This document shows positions 1-11,878 of a stretch of 60,000 nt of DNA, one piece after another (the stretch's first letter is position 1; every line of letters begins with the position of its first letter). Source of the stretch: Symbiodinium natans (taxonomy: Eukaryota > Sar > Dinophyceae > Suessiales > Symbiodiniaceae); the NCBI GenBank assembly GCA_905221605.1, contig CAJNDS010000537.1, positions 1-60,000 of the forward strand. Direction: 5' to 3'. The notes below the pieces were generated by a model. The model was not told where the DNA came from. It was given only the letters and a program-made list of their open reading frames with translations, and ran no database searches. The translations under genes and the position numbers were made by a program.

Positions 1-3000
1 ACATCGCCTCCAAAGAAATCACGAAGATGGGATATTCGACTCACTGTCTGAATGGGATGTCCAGCTGCTTCGAACACTTTCACAACGTAAGTTTTCAACT
101 TACGGGTCATACGTGACATGGGCATCCCTTTCGTCACAAAGCCACCTACGAACCCATACCTCGCGACGAATTCGCAGACTAGTTCGACCCACGACTGTCG
201 CGTAGAAGATTGCCCTTCAGGAAAATACCATTGGGAAGTAAGAACAAAGTTTAACACAAGCCGCATGGCTGGGATGTTCTTAATAGTATTCCCCCATGAG
301 ATATCCTCCATCGCGACGTGAAGGTCTATTCTACTCGTGATGATGACTTCTTTACGCGCATAAGCGTATCTGGGATAAGCCCTCATGACTTCGTCCCAAA
401 CACCTCCGTCAATCGGCAAGCCTTGCTTAAACAGGTTGACGAAACTTTTAAGGCTGTCTTCATGAAAAGACGGCTTAGAACTAGTGGGACATGAAACACT
501 TTGCTTACCCCAGATACGTCTACGCTGCGAACTACCAGGGCTTGTTCTTTGCATGGGAGCATCATTTGAAATCTCAGCTGCGAATTGCTGAAACCTGTCG
601 AACAACACTTTAACAAGATGAACATGCAAAACAACGCCATCAACCAGTTCAGGTTCAAACTGCTTACAGGCAGCTTCATACTTTGCGCGCGCTGCTTGCT
701 TAGCAGCAGCGTCTGCTTTAGCATTCAAATCAGTCCACAACGCTGGCTGGTGTTTGTAGTCTGTAGACACATGGGCCTTAACTTTAAACACGGTGACCAG
801 ACCAGTACGCCTAGCCATCTGAGCTGAGACTACACTCCACAAGTCAGCGTTATCGACCTTACTTAGCAAATCGTAATTCCAAGCGTTGGCGTCTAACCAC
901 AAAAAAGTATTTACGACACCCTGACAATCACTACCAACTTTAATGGGACCGACACTGTGATGAATGGCTATCGCCAGCGCCCAGATCTCTGCCCTCTGTG
1001 AAGATGCGTAAAGTCCGGGAACCTCCCGAACTACTGTAGTGCCATTTGGGAAGACAACAGCTGAAGCTGCCGAAGAAATGGGAGCCCATTTGGAAAAGAA
1101 GCAAGAGCCATCCACGAAGGCAAAGTCTGCTTCAATGTTTAACTGAGCGTCATCCGCGAGGTCTATTTGCTGTGAAGCCTTCCGGCGCCGCCAATTCCCA
1201 ATCTGAGGGGACTCGAACATAATTCCCGAGCACCACGTATCATGAGGAAGTGTGTCGAAAGCTGGTCCAGAAGGTTTACTGGCCACAATGCGCGGACAAC
1301 TTCGAAACAAATGATCGTGATCTTCGGGCCGACCACACGCCTTGCATTTGTCAGACTCCGTTTTGCCAGCCGCCCGAAGTCTGCGACCTGTGAAGACTGA
1401 ACCCGACAAAAGCGAGCGTAAAATTGCACGTGTTCGCTCAAAAGGCTGTGGCAATTCAGCAAATATTGATTCGAGGATTTTCATGTCGTTCCTGTCGGCA
1501 AAGCTGGAATCAAGCAAATATCGAGTGCGATAAATGTCAACATGTGAAGTGTGTCCTTTCGGACGAAAGTCTTGTCGATCTGGGGCCTGTCGGAGTAGCC
1601 AGGCGCGTATGGATCTGGCAAGTTCCTGTTGGAACTCGTGCCGGGAGCCCATCACCAAGTTTAAGTCCACGTCATTTTGGCGTATGACAACGAACTCATC
1701 GTGGCTGGCAACTCTCCATCCAAGTTGGTGGAAAATGTGGCACAAGTTATTTACTCTCCCTCCTGAGGTGAGCGGAAATGGCAAATTTGGGGGCCTGTCA
1801 CGCATCAGACTACGAACCCTTACCAGATCTGATCGTAGTCTGTCACGATCCCGCCAATACTCAGACCGGACCCATTTCAGATTATGAAGAACCCAAGCAG
1901 CCCACGGGTCTACATAAATATCACCAAAAGTGGCCAGGAAATGAAAAGGGCACCGCATGCAGTTTGACCTCTTATGGAATATGCCAACTACTGCTGTCCG
2001 CAATCTTTGAAACATACGTTTGGAGGGGGCTTGCAGTTCACTTCCGTAAAGCCACTGGGAATGCACATTAGAGTGGGTATGCAAGATCTTCTGCTTCTCA
2101 GGTAATGGAAGGTGGGAAACTCTACTTGCAGTGCGGATTGCTTTGTGAACCCGCTGATCTTGGAATTTGGCGCACCGCTTCTTGCCAACCGTGTGTGAGC
2201 AACCAAGAGATTTCACAGTCTTTTTTGAGGGAAACTGCCGACCCACGTCTCTCAAGAAGCGTGCCGCCTTCTTCTGAAATTTGGATAACACAGTGGACTT
2301 TGTTTCGTTAATTTGTTGCCCGATAGCATCATCGAAGCTGCTGAGGGCTTCAAAAGCTAGCTTCAACTGATCCGTGTCGGTCTGAACGGTCCAAATTTTA
2401 CAATCATCAATAAACGAGGTGAACCTGCTGTCCGGCGACACGTCGGCTAGATGCTGAGCAAGAACTGAGTACATACTGTTCACCATAAGGATTGATAAAG
2501 AACACCCTTGGACTGCCGCATTTGTCGACATGACCTTCCTTCCATAGAACTGCCCAATTTTGAAGAACTTGATCTGATTGGCGTAAAACCCTAAAGCGGC
2601 ATTGTAAATTGAAGGGGGGAGACCTAGCTCAAGAGCAATTTTGAGCGCGACTTCAGGAATGATTAAGTCGAAACACTTATATCTATCAACAAACACAGCA
2701 CACATAGTGTCCTCATGCTCATGCATGTCCGTGGAGAAGTCAAGCTCTGAATCCAACGCCTTACGATTCTTCAAACCTCCATACAGCGAAGCTGGTGCAA
2801 TCTTTAGATGCCACGGGGTAAGCTGCCTAAATCGCAAGGACGACCAGACAGAATACACTGCAGAAGAAATCCCTATGGCACGCGTGAGGGTGGGATCATA
2901 CGTGCCTTGCCCCTTACTGATAGTGGCAACAGAGACAAGTTTAATAACCCTCGGCCACTGCCCCGTCGCCTCAGCCAGCTTCATAACAGCTGTGAAGGCC

Positions 3001-3497
3001 CACCACCCACTAGGGGGTAAATGCTTAAGTTCAATCGTGAGCCAGCCGTCCAGGCCGGCGGCTTTACAGGATGGGCGCTTTTGGAAAAGTTTGAACACAT
3101 CGCGATGATCAAATTTGGGGCATTCAACTGCACAGCGCCTTGCTTCAATGCTTGGAGCGTACTTCAAGAGAAAATGCTCAATCATCCCGCGAACATCCCT
3201 ACCCTTATGCGTGTTGTAGATTTCTTCCATTCGCGAGGTAACCATGTCAAGCATTTCTTGAGGGCATGCTGTGATGGAACCATCGGACCTCCTAAAACAT
3301 TTGGGGGTGCAAGACTGTTGGTCCTTGATCCAGGAATGCACTAATTTTCTATCAGCAGCAGAACTTACCTTCATGCGTTCTTTCCATTTCCTCAACCTTT
3401 CAGCATCAACCTTCCTACTGATTTTGGAGTTGAAATCGGAACAAAAGCTCTGGGTGGGTGGGTGGGTGGGTTTTTTTCGAGAGCCCAAAAAGCGGCT
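1..3497 (-). CDS. Non-LTR retrotransposon polyprotein, partial (reverse transcriptase, zinc finger, RNase H)
   Basis: One reading frame stays open for all 3,497 bases (about 1,165 codons) from an upstream TAG at 3498-3500 to the window edge, so both ends are missing or outside. In order: an AGLDGW block near residue 146; RT motif A (FVDRYKCFDL) near 270; motif B (VQGCSLS) near 330; catalytic FIDD near 361 (2403-2414); an N-x-x-K-S block after it; a C-x2-C...H...C finger (CKACGRPEDHDHLFRSC) near 717; then RNase H with DGS (1110-1112), an AEIWAL glutamate (987-989), SDCQG (927-929), KAHV and NAKADAAA. A further 230 residues follow. This order is typical of LINE-type elements that copy RNA into DNA at the target site. 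No endonuclease is visible, so the copy is 5' truncated or the rest lies in another exon. The long intact frame suggests recent activity. Plus-strand frames here are shadows. The RT and RNase H calls are secure; clade is not. Confidence 0.9.
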
Positions 3498-3530
3498 CTA
3501 CTTGCTCGACCCGGAGCTGCTGAACCCTAA
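3448..3530 (+). repeat. Array-edge cassette, copy 1
   Basis: A GGGT run, a T-tract ending TTTTTTTC, about 40 bases of spacer, then a GCTGAA step straight into CCCTAAA repeats. Related cassettes lie at 8917-8993 and, inverted, at 35638-35735. It overlaps the 5' end of the retrotransposon frame, so it may be that element's leader, or a shared junction sequence next to telomere-type arrays. Confidence 0.55.
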
Positions 3531-4540
3531 ACCCTAAACCCTAAACCCTAAACCCTCAACCCTAAACCCTAAACTCTAAACCCTAAACCCTAAAGGAGGA
3601 TTTGGTGTGTAGGGTCCCGGGGCCCGCATGGATAGCTGGGCTTACTTCCAGCAGAGAGTGCCCCAAAACCTGTCCGCGCCCAAGAGTTTAAGATGCAGAG
3701 AAGGTTTAGGGTTTAGGGTTTAGGGTTAGGGTTTAGGGTTTAGGTTTAAGGTTTAGGGTTTAGGGCTTAGGGCTTAGGGCTTAGGGCTTAGGGCTTAGGG
3801 CTTAGGGCTTAGGGCTTAGGGTTTAAGGTTTAGGGTAAACCCTAGATCCTAAACCCGAGAAAACTGCCCAACTGACTGCTCTTCACCCCTCATGCGTCCA
3901 AGCAAGAAGACGATGATCCAACAGCCCGAGAGGCGGCAAGAAAGCCCGACCGGTCCTACCCTAACCCCCCAAACCCTCAAGACCTTGATCCCCCCCCAAG
4001 CCCCCCCAAATCACGTGGTTTAGGCCCCTAGGTTTTTGAGGAGGCTTGGGATTTAAAGGGGGATGATTGCAGGAGTTAGGGTTTAGGGATGAGGGTTAGG
4101 GTGCCCAATTAGGGTTTAGGGTTTAGGGTACCCATGTTCTACTTGACCTCATTTTAATGCAGCCTCCGAGCACAGGCAAGGCCCGCCTTGGGGGTAAGTA
4201 GGGCTCTTCGCAAGGGAACTGCAGTTATGGGGTTCGGGTGTTTCGGGGTTTTGAATGTACCTACATACCCCTGCGAGAAACCCCTCAATTAGTTCCCCTC
4301 ATTCATTTAGGGGGAATCAAGGGCCCATACCAAGGGACCGTGTCACTACCCTTAGAAGTTTTCAAGCCCCAAGCTCTAAGCCCTAAGCCCTAACCCCTAA
4401 ACCCAGAAAACCTGAACCTTAAACCTTAAAAAAACCCTAAATAAACCCTAAGATTTGTTGAAAAGGAAGTCCTTGTGCCTGGCTGAGAGCGCGCCGATCG
4501 GGGATGAGGGGAGGGGGCACATGAAAACCCTGAACTCCTA
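3529..4540. repeat. Degenerate telomere-type repeats
   Basis: CCCTAAA blocks to 3595, then TTTAGGG blocks from 3704 with a homogenised GGGCTTA run at about 3770-3820, separated by short unique stretches. 4140-4380 is unique sequence sharing a GGGACC...TGTCACTACCC phrase with the family I repeat. No convincing exon was found. Confidence 0.7.
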
Positions 4541-4554
4541 AATCCCTACACTCC

Positions 4555-5312
4555 TAAACCTGTCCCCCTAAACCCTAAACCCTAATTAAACTCCTAAAAC
4601 TAAACCCTAAACCTTAAACCCTAAACCCCCTAAACCCCCTAAACCCCCTAAACCCCCTAAACCCCCTAAACCCCCTAAACCCCCTGAACCCCCTGAACCC
4701 CCTAAACCCCGAAACCCCCTAAACCCCCTAACCCCCCAAACCCCCTAAACCCCCCTAAACCCCCTAAAACCCCCGAACCCATAACTTAACCCCCTAAACC
4801 CCCAACCCCCTAAACTCCCCTAAACCCCCTAAACCCCTACACCCCCTAACCCCCCTAGGAACCCCTAAGAACCCCCTAACCCCTAACCCCCTAAACCCCC
4901 TACCACCCCCCAGAACCCCTAAACCCCCTAAACCCCAACCCCTAACCCCCTAACCCCCTAAACCCCGAGACCCCCCACCCCTAGCCCACCCTAAACCCCC
5001 TAAAACCCCCTAAACCCTAAACCACCCCCCACCCCCTAAACCCCTAACCCCCAAACCCCCCTAAACCCCCTAAACCCCCTCAACCCCCTAACCCCCTAAA
5101 CTCCCTACACCCCCCTAAACCCCCTAAACCCCCCTAAACCCCCTAAACCCCCACACCCCCTAAACCCCCGAAACCCCCTAAACCCCCTCAACCCCTAAAA
5201 CCCCCTAACCCCCTAAACCCCCGAAACCCCCTAACCCCCCTAAACCCCCTAAACCCCCTAAACCCCCTAAACCCCCTAAACCCCCCAAACCCCCTAAACC
5301 CCCTAACCCCTA
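4555..5312. repeat. CCCCCTAAA (9-bp) array
   Basis: About 750 bp of C-rich repeats whose dominant unit has five or more Cs (CCCCCTAAA) instead of the 7-bp CCCTAAA seen elsewhere. Many units are degenerate (CCCCGAAA, CCCCTAA). It is the longest single array in the window and differs in unit length from its neighbours, so it expanded independently. Confidence 0.85.
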
Positions 5313-6183
5313 AACCAAAAACCTGCTATCCGCGCTCCACTTGGCTCCAAGCACGGCCGCGTGGCACCCGGGCGAGGGCAAGGCCTCAGGCGCATTCCCG
5401 GCGATTTTCGGGGGTTTAGGGTTTAGGGTTTGGGGTTTAGGGTTTAGGGTTTAGGGTTTAGCGTTGAGGGTTGAGGGTTCAGGGCTATCACCAGAGCAAT
5501 GGGGCGCATTGAAGCTTCTTGAGGCTTGTTGCCCTCATTTGATGTAGGGATTGCTATGGATGGTCTGCAGGGGTTGATGCTCATCCTTTGTACTTTCCTT
5601 TAGGTTTTCTCCTCATTGTTGGGTGCAAACACAGACTTTGGATGAGCACCCCCCCCCCCATGCGTCTACTTCCACCCTCACCGAGTTCTTCACAAAGTTG
5701 CGCAAGACTTTTGGACCACCTACACCCAAAACCCTAAGCCACCCGAGCGGGGGGGGGGGGGGGGGGGGGGTGGGGGTGGTCAAGAAGGGGCTTAGGAAGA
5801 TTGGGTTTAGGGTTTAGGGTTTAGGGTTTAAGGTTTAAGGTTTGCCTAAGCTTCCAAATACGCTCTGAATCAGACCTTAGAACTCCAAGGCCACCCTGAG
5901 TCAACCGTTTAGGGATTAGGGTTTAGGGCTTCGGTGAAGGCCGGCGAAAAACATCGCCGCGGCCTCGGCGTTGCCTTGCTCAACTTGCTGTAGGCTTTTT
6001 CGGGTTCTGCCAGGTTCTGCCCGCACACCCTCAGCCCTGAACCCTAAGCCCTCAAAACCGAAACCCTAAAACCCTAGAACCCTAAACCTTAAACCCGCAA
6101 ACCTGAGAACCCTAAACAAACCCCAAACCCAAGAACCCCAAACCCTAAGCAACCCTAAAACCCGAAACCCCTAAAACCCGAAG
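5313..6183. other. Mixed unique and repeat sequence, no firm gene
   Basis: Short unique stretches between small TTTAGGG blocks. 5313-5415 is open in more than one frame on both strands. 5640-5740 contains a possible LTEFFTKLRKTFG peptide on the plus strand but without a good acceptor. A run of more than 20 Gs lies at about 5749-5770. Confidence 0.4.
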
Positions 6184-6250
6184 GGAGGCAGCTTTTGCTG
6201 CTGGGATCCCGAAGTTGGATGTGACGGTTCAGGCTTTGTGTGCTTTCATC
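6184..6250 (+). CDS. Candidate exon, unknown product
   Basis: An island between CCCTAAA-type arrays. Acceptor CCCGAAG, donor GTAAGG. The open frame reads EAAFAAGIPKLDVTVQ then ALCAFI, an amphipathic, protein-like segment. No family recognised. Confidence 0.45.
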
Positions 6251-6502
6251 GTAAGGCCGAGATCCACCCTGAACCCTAAACCCTAGACCCGAAACCCGAA
6301 ACCCTAAACCCGAAACCCGAAACCCTAAGCCCTAGACCCTAAACCCCAAACCTTAAACCTAGACCCTAAACCCTGAACCCTAAACCCTAAACCCTAAACC
6401 CTAAAACCCTAAACCCTAAACCCTAAACCCTAAACCCTAAACCCTAAACCCTAAACCCTAAACCCTAAACCCTAAAGCGGGAAGTGTGAGTCATTTCACC
6501 AG

Positions 6503-6549
6503 GAGGGGCTCCGAAAAATCACCGATGTGAGGCTTTCAGAGGCAAAGAG
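6503..6549 (+). CDS. Candidate exon, unknown product
   Basis: Acceptor TTTCACCAG, donor GTGTTG, reading EGLRKITDVRLSEAK. It is flanked on the left by CCCTAAAG and on the right by a TTTGGGG/TTTAGGG array. Confidence 0.45.
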
Positions 6550-6716
6550 GTGTTGGAGTTTGGGGTTTAGGGTTTAGGGTTTAGGGATCAGGGTTTAGGG
6601 TTTAGGGTTTGGGGCTTCCTGCTAAGCAGCCGTCTTACATGCAGACACCGTCTGAAGTGTATGCTTCCGCACCCCTTCCCGCCCTAACCCCCATAGGGCC
6701 GGAAACCCGAACCATA

Positions 6717-7380
6717 AACCCTAAACCCTAAACCCTAAACCCTAAACCCTAAACCCTAAACCCTAAACCCTAAACCCTAAACCCTCAACCCTAAACCCTA
6801 AACCCTGAAGCCCCCCTCCACATTGCAAGGTAGGGCTCCGATGGACCCCCCCCCCCCCCCCCCTCGATGTTTGTGGCGGGCGCTTTCAAGGGGGGTTTCC
6901 AGAAGAGTGAAGAGGGTTGAGGGTTTAGGGTTTAGGGTCCAAAACCCCTAAAGCCCTCCTGCCCTAAACCCTAAACCCTAAACCCTAAGCCCTAAACCTT
7001 AAACCCTAAACCCTAAACCCTAAACCCTAAACCCTAAACCCTAAACCCTAAACCCTTTTTTGGGGGCGAAGAGGGGTGCAACGCACATTCCTGATCCCGA
7101 GCCATCAGTTCCCTTAGACCTTAGGAGTTCTGCTGCATTCTTGTTGATACAAGAGCCCAATGGAGTGTTCGAAATGTGGTTTTCGTTATGGTTAGAAGTA
7201 TAGCAACCCCTAAGCCCTAAGCCCTAAGCCCTAAGCCCTAAGCCCTAAGCCCTAAGCCCTAAGCCGTAAGCCGTAAGCCCTAAGCCCTAAGCCCTAAGCC
7301 CTAAACCCTAAACCCTAAACCCTGAACCCTAAACCCTAAACCCTAACCCCTAAACCCTAAACCCTAAACCCTAAACCTGA
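6717..7380. repeat. CCCTAAA arrays with unique spacers
   Basis: Near-perfect CCCTAAA runs (6717-6808, 6961-7055, 7300-7378), and a homogenised TAAGCCC run (7205-7298). The spacers at 6810-6930 and 7060-7200 show no convincing exon. Confidence 0.8.
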
Positions 7381-7611
7381 ACAACCCAAGCAGCGACTTG
7401 CTGTAGCTCGAGCTCTCAGGCGTCGGCCGGGACTGCCCTCAGGGCCGGACCCTTTCTGTGATGGACGGAGCCCTGAACCTTAAAAGCCCTAAACCCTAAA
7501 CCCTAAACCCTAAACCCTAAACCCTAAACCCTAAACCCCTGCGTCATCCCTACACCGTCTACACCTTAAGCCCTACCTGACATTATCCAGACCCCCAACG
7601 CCCCTTCAAAG

Positions 7612-7688
7612 CCTTGGGGGCGACGTAGCGATGCTTGTCTGTCGACCCGCACCCGCGTGCGCCTTCTCGAGCCACAGGCAGTGGAGGG
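7612..7688 (+). CDS. Candidate exon, unknown product
   Basis: Acceptor CTTCAAAG; the donor is the first GTTTAGGG of the following array. The open frame begins LGGDVAMLVCRPAPACAF. No family recognised; the frame choice is uncertain. Confidence 0.3.
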
Positions 7689-7772
7689 GTTTAGGGTTTA
7701 GGGTTTAGGGTTTAGGGTTTAGGGTTTAGGGTTTAGGGTTTAGGGTTTAGGGTTTAGGGTTTAGGGCTCTAG
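7684..7772. repeat. TTTAGGG array
   Basis: Near-perfect G-strand telomere-type run directly after the candidate exon at 7612. It decays into variants to about 7850. Confidence 0.85.
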
Positions 7773-8019
7773 GGATTTCGGGTTCTAGGCATCAGGGTTT
7801 CAGGGTGGTTTCGGGTTGTGGGGTTTGGGGTTTTAAGGCTTATAGGGTTTGGTGCTGCAGCCCCCAAGCTGTGAGAACTGTAGGAGAGTGCTGAAAGCCC
7901 TAAACCCTAAACCCTAAACCTCTCTTACCTATATATATTTAAACCCTATAGTCGGAAAATCGACCGGCCCTGTTGGGCACTCAAGGGTCTGGCCTTGTCC
8001 TGGCCCTCGCGCGCGCGGG

Positions 8020-8805
8020 CCTTGGCTTTTTCAAGGTTTTTCAAGGTTTCTCAGAGTTTTTCAGTGTTTTTCAAGGTTTTTCAATGTTTTTCAAGGTTTT
8101 TCAGGGTTTTAACCCTCAATTCTGATGAAGGGTCGCCCCCGCGACCTTTTCACAGCGTAATTTTGGTCAAGGGGGGGTCGTATTTTTCAATTTTAAAGGC
8201 AAAATAGTCTTCTGAGACCCCCCCTTGCCTCAAACTCCGACCCCCCCTTGAGAGGGAAAGTTTGCCTCCAAAAACACCCCAAATGAGGGGGATCCCAGGA
8301 TCGGCCCGGGTCCCAGGTAAAAATGCGATTTTTTAGTACTGAAATCGACGCTCTGGGTGGCCTCTCGTTTTCTGGATTTTTGACCAAAACCGAGCCTTCA
8401 CCGGCTTCAGGAATTCAAGTTTTTCACGGTTTGTCAAGGTTTCTCAGAGTTTTTCAATGTTTTTCAAAGTTTTTAAATGTTTTTCAGGGTTTTTCAGGGT
8501 TTTAACCCTCAATCCTGATGAAGGGCCGCCCCCGCGACCTTTTCACAGCGTAATTTTGGTCAAGGGGGGGTCGTATTTTTCAATTTTAAAGGCAAAATAG
8601 TCTTCTGAGACCCCCCCTTGCCTCAAACTCCGACCCCCCCTTGAGAGGGAAAGTTTGCCTCCAAAAACACCCCAAATGAGGGGGACCCCAGGATCGGCCC
8701 GGGTCCAGGTAAAAATGCGATTTTTTTAGTACTGAAATCGACGGCTCTGGGTGGTCTCTCGTTTTCTGGATTTTTGACCAAAACCGAGCCTTCACCGGCT
8801 TCAGG
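8020..8805. repeat. Tandem duplication, 393-bp unit x 2
   Basis: Two near-identical copies (about 8020-8412 and 8413-8805). Each starts with a 14-bp TTTTTCAAGGTTTT-like minisatellite, followed by unique sequence with poly-C/poly-G runs. The shared phrase AACCCTCAAT occurs at 8111 and 8504. Small ORFs inside it are repeat artefacts. Confidence 0.85.
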
Positions 8806-8916
8806 ATTTCGAAGTCCCGCCCTTTTATGGGGGCCGATGAAATGGTTCGTGGGTAGGAGGACAGGGCTTGCTGATGAGAAATGTAAACTTTTTATTTTCT
8901 TAATGTTTTGGGATTC

Positions 8917-8993
8917 TCTGGGTGGGTGGGTTTTTTTCCGTTGCCTACACACACTGCTGGCCTAGTAAATGCTCGAACATGAGATGCTGAACC
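8917..8993 (+). repeat. Array-edge cassette, copy 2
   Basis: CTCTGGGTGGGTGGG, a T7 tract, a diverged spacer, then GAGATGCTGAA running directly into CCCTAAA repeats at 8990. It matches the plan of the copy at 3448 and the inverted copy at 35638. Confidence 0.55.
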
Positions 8994-9070
8994 CTAAACC
9001 CTAAACCCTAAACCCTAAACCCTAAACCCTAAACCCTAAACCCTAAACCCTAAACCCTAAACCCTAAACC
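8990..9070. repeat. CCCTAAA array
   Basis: Perfect C-strand telomere-type run. Confidence 0.9.
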
Positions 9071-9110
9071 CCTTCAAACCCTGCGAGCCCTAGCTAGCTC
9101 TGTCCCCCAG

Positions 9111-9169
9111 GCCTGGAGAAACCCTCAGCCTACATCCCGATCGAAGCTGGAGCACCTCAACGTCCTGAA
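9111..9169 (+). CDS. Candidate exon, unknown product
   Basis: Acceptor TGTCCCCCAG, GC-type donor GCGCCAAACCC leading into a CCCTAAA array. Reads AWRNPQPTSRSKLEHLNVLK, with a basic helix-like end. Confidence 0.45.
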
Positions 9170-10830
9170 GCGCCAAACCCTAAACCCTAAACCCTAAACC
9201 CTAAACCCTAAACCCTAAACCCTAAACCCTAAACCCTAAACCCTAAACCCTAAACCCTAAACCCAAAACCCTGAACCCTAAACCCTGAACCCTGAACCCT
9301 AAACCCTAAACCCCAAACCCTAAGCACCCAAATCCTACATGCCTAAGCCCCTTTCTGGGCGTTTCCAAACTGTTGACAGGTTTCCTAATCTTAGCGTTAC
9401 CCCCTATTTTAAGTCATGCGAAATATGCCCTGTATCCCTAAACCCTAAAAACTAGACCCTAAACCCTAAACCCTAGCCCTAAACCCTAAACCCTAAACCC
9501 TAAACCCTAAACCCTAAACCCTAACCCCTAAGCCCCTCAACCCTAAACCCTCACCCCTAACCCCTAACCCCTAAACCCAAATTCTAAACCTTAAACCCTC
9601 AACCCTCAACCCTAAACCCTAAACCCTGCACCCTAAACCCTTTGCCCTAAACCCTAAACCCTAGACTGCCTTGTCTCCGCGATTGTCGCATTGCCGTTCT
9701 AGGACAAGCCTGGACCCTAAACATTTGAGATCCGATTAAAACAGAAAACCCTCGAACCCTAGAAGGAAAACCTTAAAACCCTATGTCCTTGTAACCCTAC
9801 AACCCAAAAGCCCTACAACCCTAAAACCCCTAAGACGCTAAAAACACTATCCCCCCAAATCCCTCAGTCCCCTAAATCCGTAGAAATCCCAAGAGGCGGA
9901 CAGGGCTTGGGATTCTTGTAATCACTTCCCTCTTGTTTTGCCACACAACCCTTCATGAAAACGCTTTCCGGAAAATCTTCCCGAAATCACCCCCACAGTT
10001 TAAAGCCCATTCCGAATTAGGGGGTGGGTTGAGGGTTCCCAAAACCCTCCAACCAACCAACATCGGGCCCCCTCCCGTTTAATATTAGGGGGATGCGAGT
10101 AGGATCGAGTAGGAAAGGGCCCCGTGTCAGCTTCTTGTTGCTGTCAGGTTGCAGCTATGACGGCTCGGGCCTTACTCCTTACTGGCCTGGGATTGTCCTT
10201 GGTTTAGGGATACCCGATGCCCCAGCGAAACACGAAGCTAGACCGCGGCGTAGGAAGAGCCTTGCAAGCAGTGGCCAATGGCTTTCTAAGCTGAGCAGCT
10301 ATGGCTGCCCATGGTGCATGCAAACCTTTTCCATGTAACAATGAACGGTCATGACCTTTCTCAAGTGCCATCTGAAAACGCGCCTCATCAGCCAAACAAG
10401 GGGAGGACTAAACTTTGCTGCCTGACACCGGGCTTGAGAGTTCTCCTACAGTAGTGGTGAAGGCAGGCTTTCTTGAAGCCCTGATTTTCTGTGTGGGTTG
10501 AAACCATGAAAATCAACGCCGCGCTGGCTGTTTCGCAAGGAGGGCGTGCCTAGCATAGGCCCGCGATCCGAACCATGTTGACATTCTCTTTGTGGTGCTT
10601 TACTGTAACTTTACATCTTTAGCCTTTTTGGGTTTATTGGGCTTCTTAATAAGGCAGCTAAAAGTTTAAGTTTTTGCTACCCTCCTAAGTGCAGCCAAGT
10701 TCTGGACAAAGAGATGGGGCAAGTTGGCCGTAAACTTGTTTGTGTTCACAGGCTTCTTGAACACTGGGAACTTGAACTTTACAACCCTAAGCCCTCAACC
10801 CTAATCCCTGAACCTCTTTGTTTCTCCCAG
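9170..10830. repeat. CCCTAAA arrays and a unique 10.1-10.8 kb segment
   Basis: Arrays at 9175-9260 and 9440-9660 with degenerate flanks. 10100-10790 is mostly unique. It carries one copy of dispersed repeat H (10604-10710); no coding frame there is convincing. Confidence 0.6.
10604..10710 (+). repeat. Dispersed repeat H, copy 1
   Basis: About 105 bp (TTTACTGTAACTTTA..., GCCTTTTTGGGTTTATTGGG, AATAAGGCAGCTAAAA, AGTGCAGCCAAG) is shared with 59336-59445 at high identity. No clear TIR was seen. Confidence 0.75.
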
Positions 10831-10878
10831 CCCTTCAGTCCATCTGGACCTATCAAGCTCGTGGGATATGCCGATTCG
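10831..10878 (+). CDS. Candidate exon, copia-RNase-H-like peptide possible
   Basis: A strong pyrimidine tract and acceptor (TTTCTCCCAG). Reads PFSPSGPIKLVGYADS. LVGYADS resembles the start of the Ty1/copia RNase H region, but 16 residues are too few to be sure. The 3' end runs into CCCTAAA repeats. Confidence 0.35.
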
Positions 10879-10883
10879 CCCTA

Positions 10884-11220
10884 ACCCTAAACCCTAAACC
10901 CTGAACCCTGAACCCTAAACCCTAAACCCTAAACCCTAAACCCTAAACCCTAAACCCAGGTCGATGGGGCCCGTCGCCCATACTCAGCCAGGTCGAGGCC
11001 AGCTGGGCTGTGGTCAGCTTGGAGGTTCTTGGTACTTACTAGGGTTTAGGGTTAGGGTTTCGGGTTTAGGGTTTAGGGTTTAGGGCACTTAGAAACCAAT
11101 TGTATCTGTACTTATAACCCACTAATGTGGTCATAAGTACAGTTCTCCTATACCCTGAACCCTCAACCCTACACCCTAAACCCCAAACCCTAAACCCTAA
11201 ACCCTAAACCCTTTAAGCAC
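10884..11220. repeat. C-strand then G-strand then C-strand arrays
   Basis: CCCTAAA (10884-10957), a unique 80-bp spacer, TTTAGGG (11040-11085), then CCCTAAA (11150-11215). An inverted repeat around ACTTATAACCCACTAA at 11108-11150 resembles the core of family B. Confidence 0.65.
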
Positions 11221-11664
11221 ACTTATCATTGGTTAGTAAGTACCCTGAACCGCCAAGTGGCTGTACAGCTCCTAGGTAGGCCCTTGGGAGACATTCATAT
11301 TTTTTCCCTTATTGGGGTTTAAGAGGATGTATATTATATGTTCCCTTATTATTGGGTCTTAAGGGAGTCTATATTTTTTCTCCCTTCTTGGGGCTTCAGA
11401 GGATCATATTCAGGAGCATTTTTCAGAGGCTTCAGTGAAAGGCCAGGCTTTCGGGGCTTCTGTGTTACCCTTTGGAGTTTAGGCGTTTAGGCAAGGGTTC
11501 GCCCCAATATGTGGGCCCAATACAGAACCACCCATAAACCTGTTCTTTGATGGGTGCAAGCCCTCTTGTGTTGTGGTGTTGTTGACTGGACCAGGGGTTG
11601 GGCCGGGGTTTAGGGTGTTGGGTGTTGGGTGTTGGGATTTCAGGGTTTAGTGCATACATAATAC

Positions 11665-11775
11665 ATAATTGTATGCATAACATATATATATATATACATA
11701 CACATATATATATACACATACATGCATATACACAATTATATGTATATTCATATTATACATGTATAACATGTGGGG
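11665..11775. repeat. AT-rich microsatellite
   Basis: Alternating TA/CA tracts. ORFs of Tyr/Ile repeats here are artefacts. Confidence 0.9.
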
Positions 11776-11878
11776 GGGGGGAGAGCTGTGCAGCGAAGTG
11801 CCGCCGGGCCATCTTCGTCGATCCTTGATCTGGACCGGATGCCACAGGTCGCGATGACGATTGCTTAAGATGTTGCGG

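Noticed and set aside
118-3344. Plus-strand ORFs over the first 3.4 kb (up to 155 codons)
   Set aside because: They overlap a single continuous minus-strand frame with clear RT and RNase H motifs.
7995-8952. Several ORFs of 60-109 codons
   Set aside because: They lie in the 393-bp duplication and its TTTTTCAAGG minisatellite; both copies yield shifted versions.
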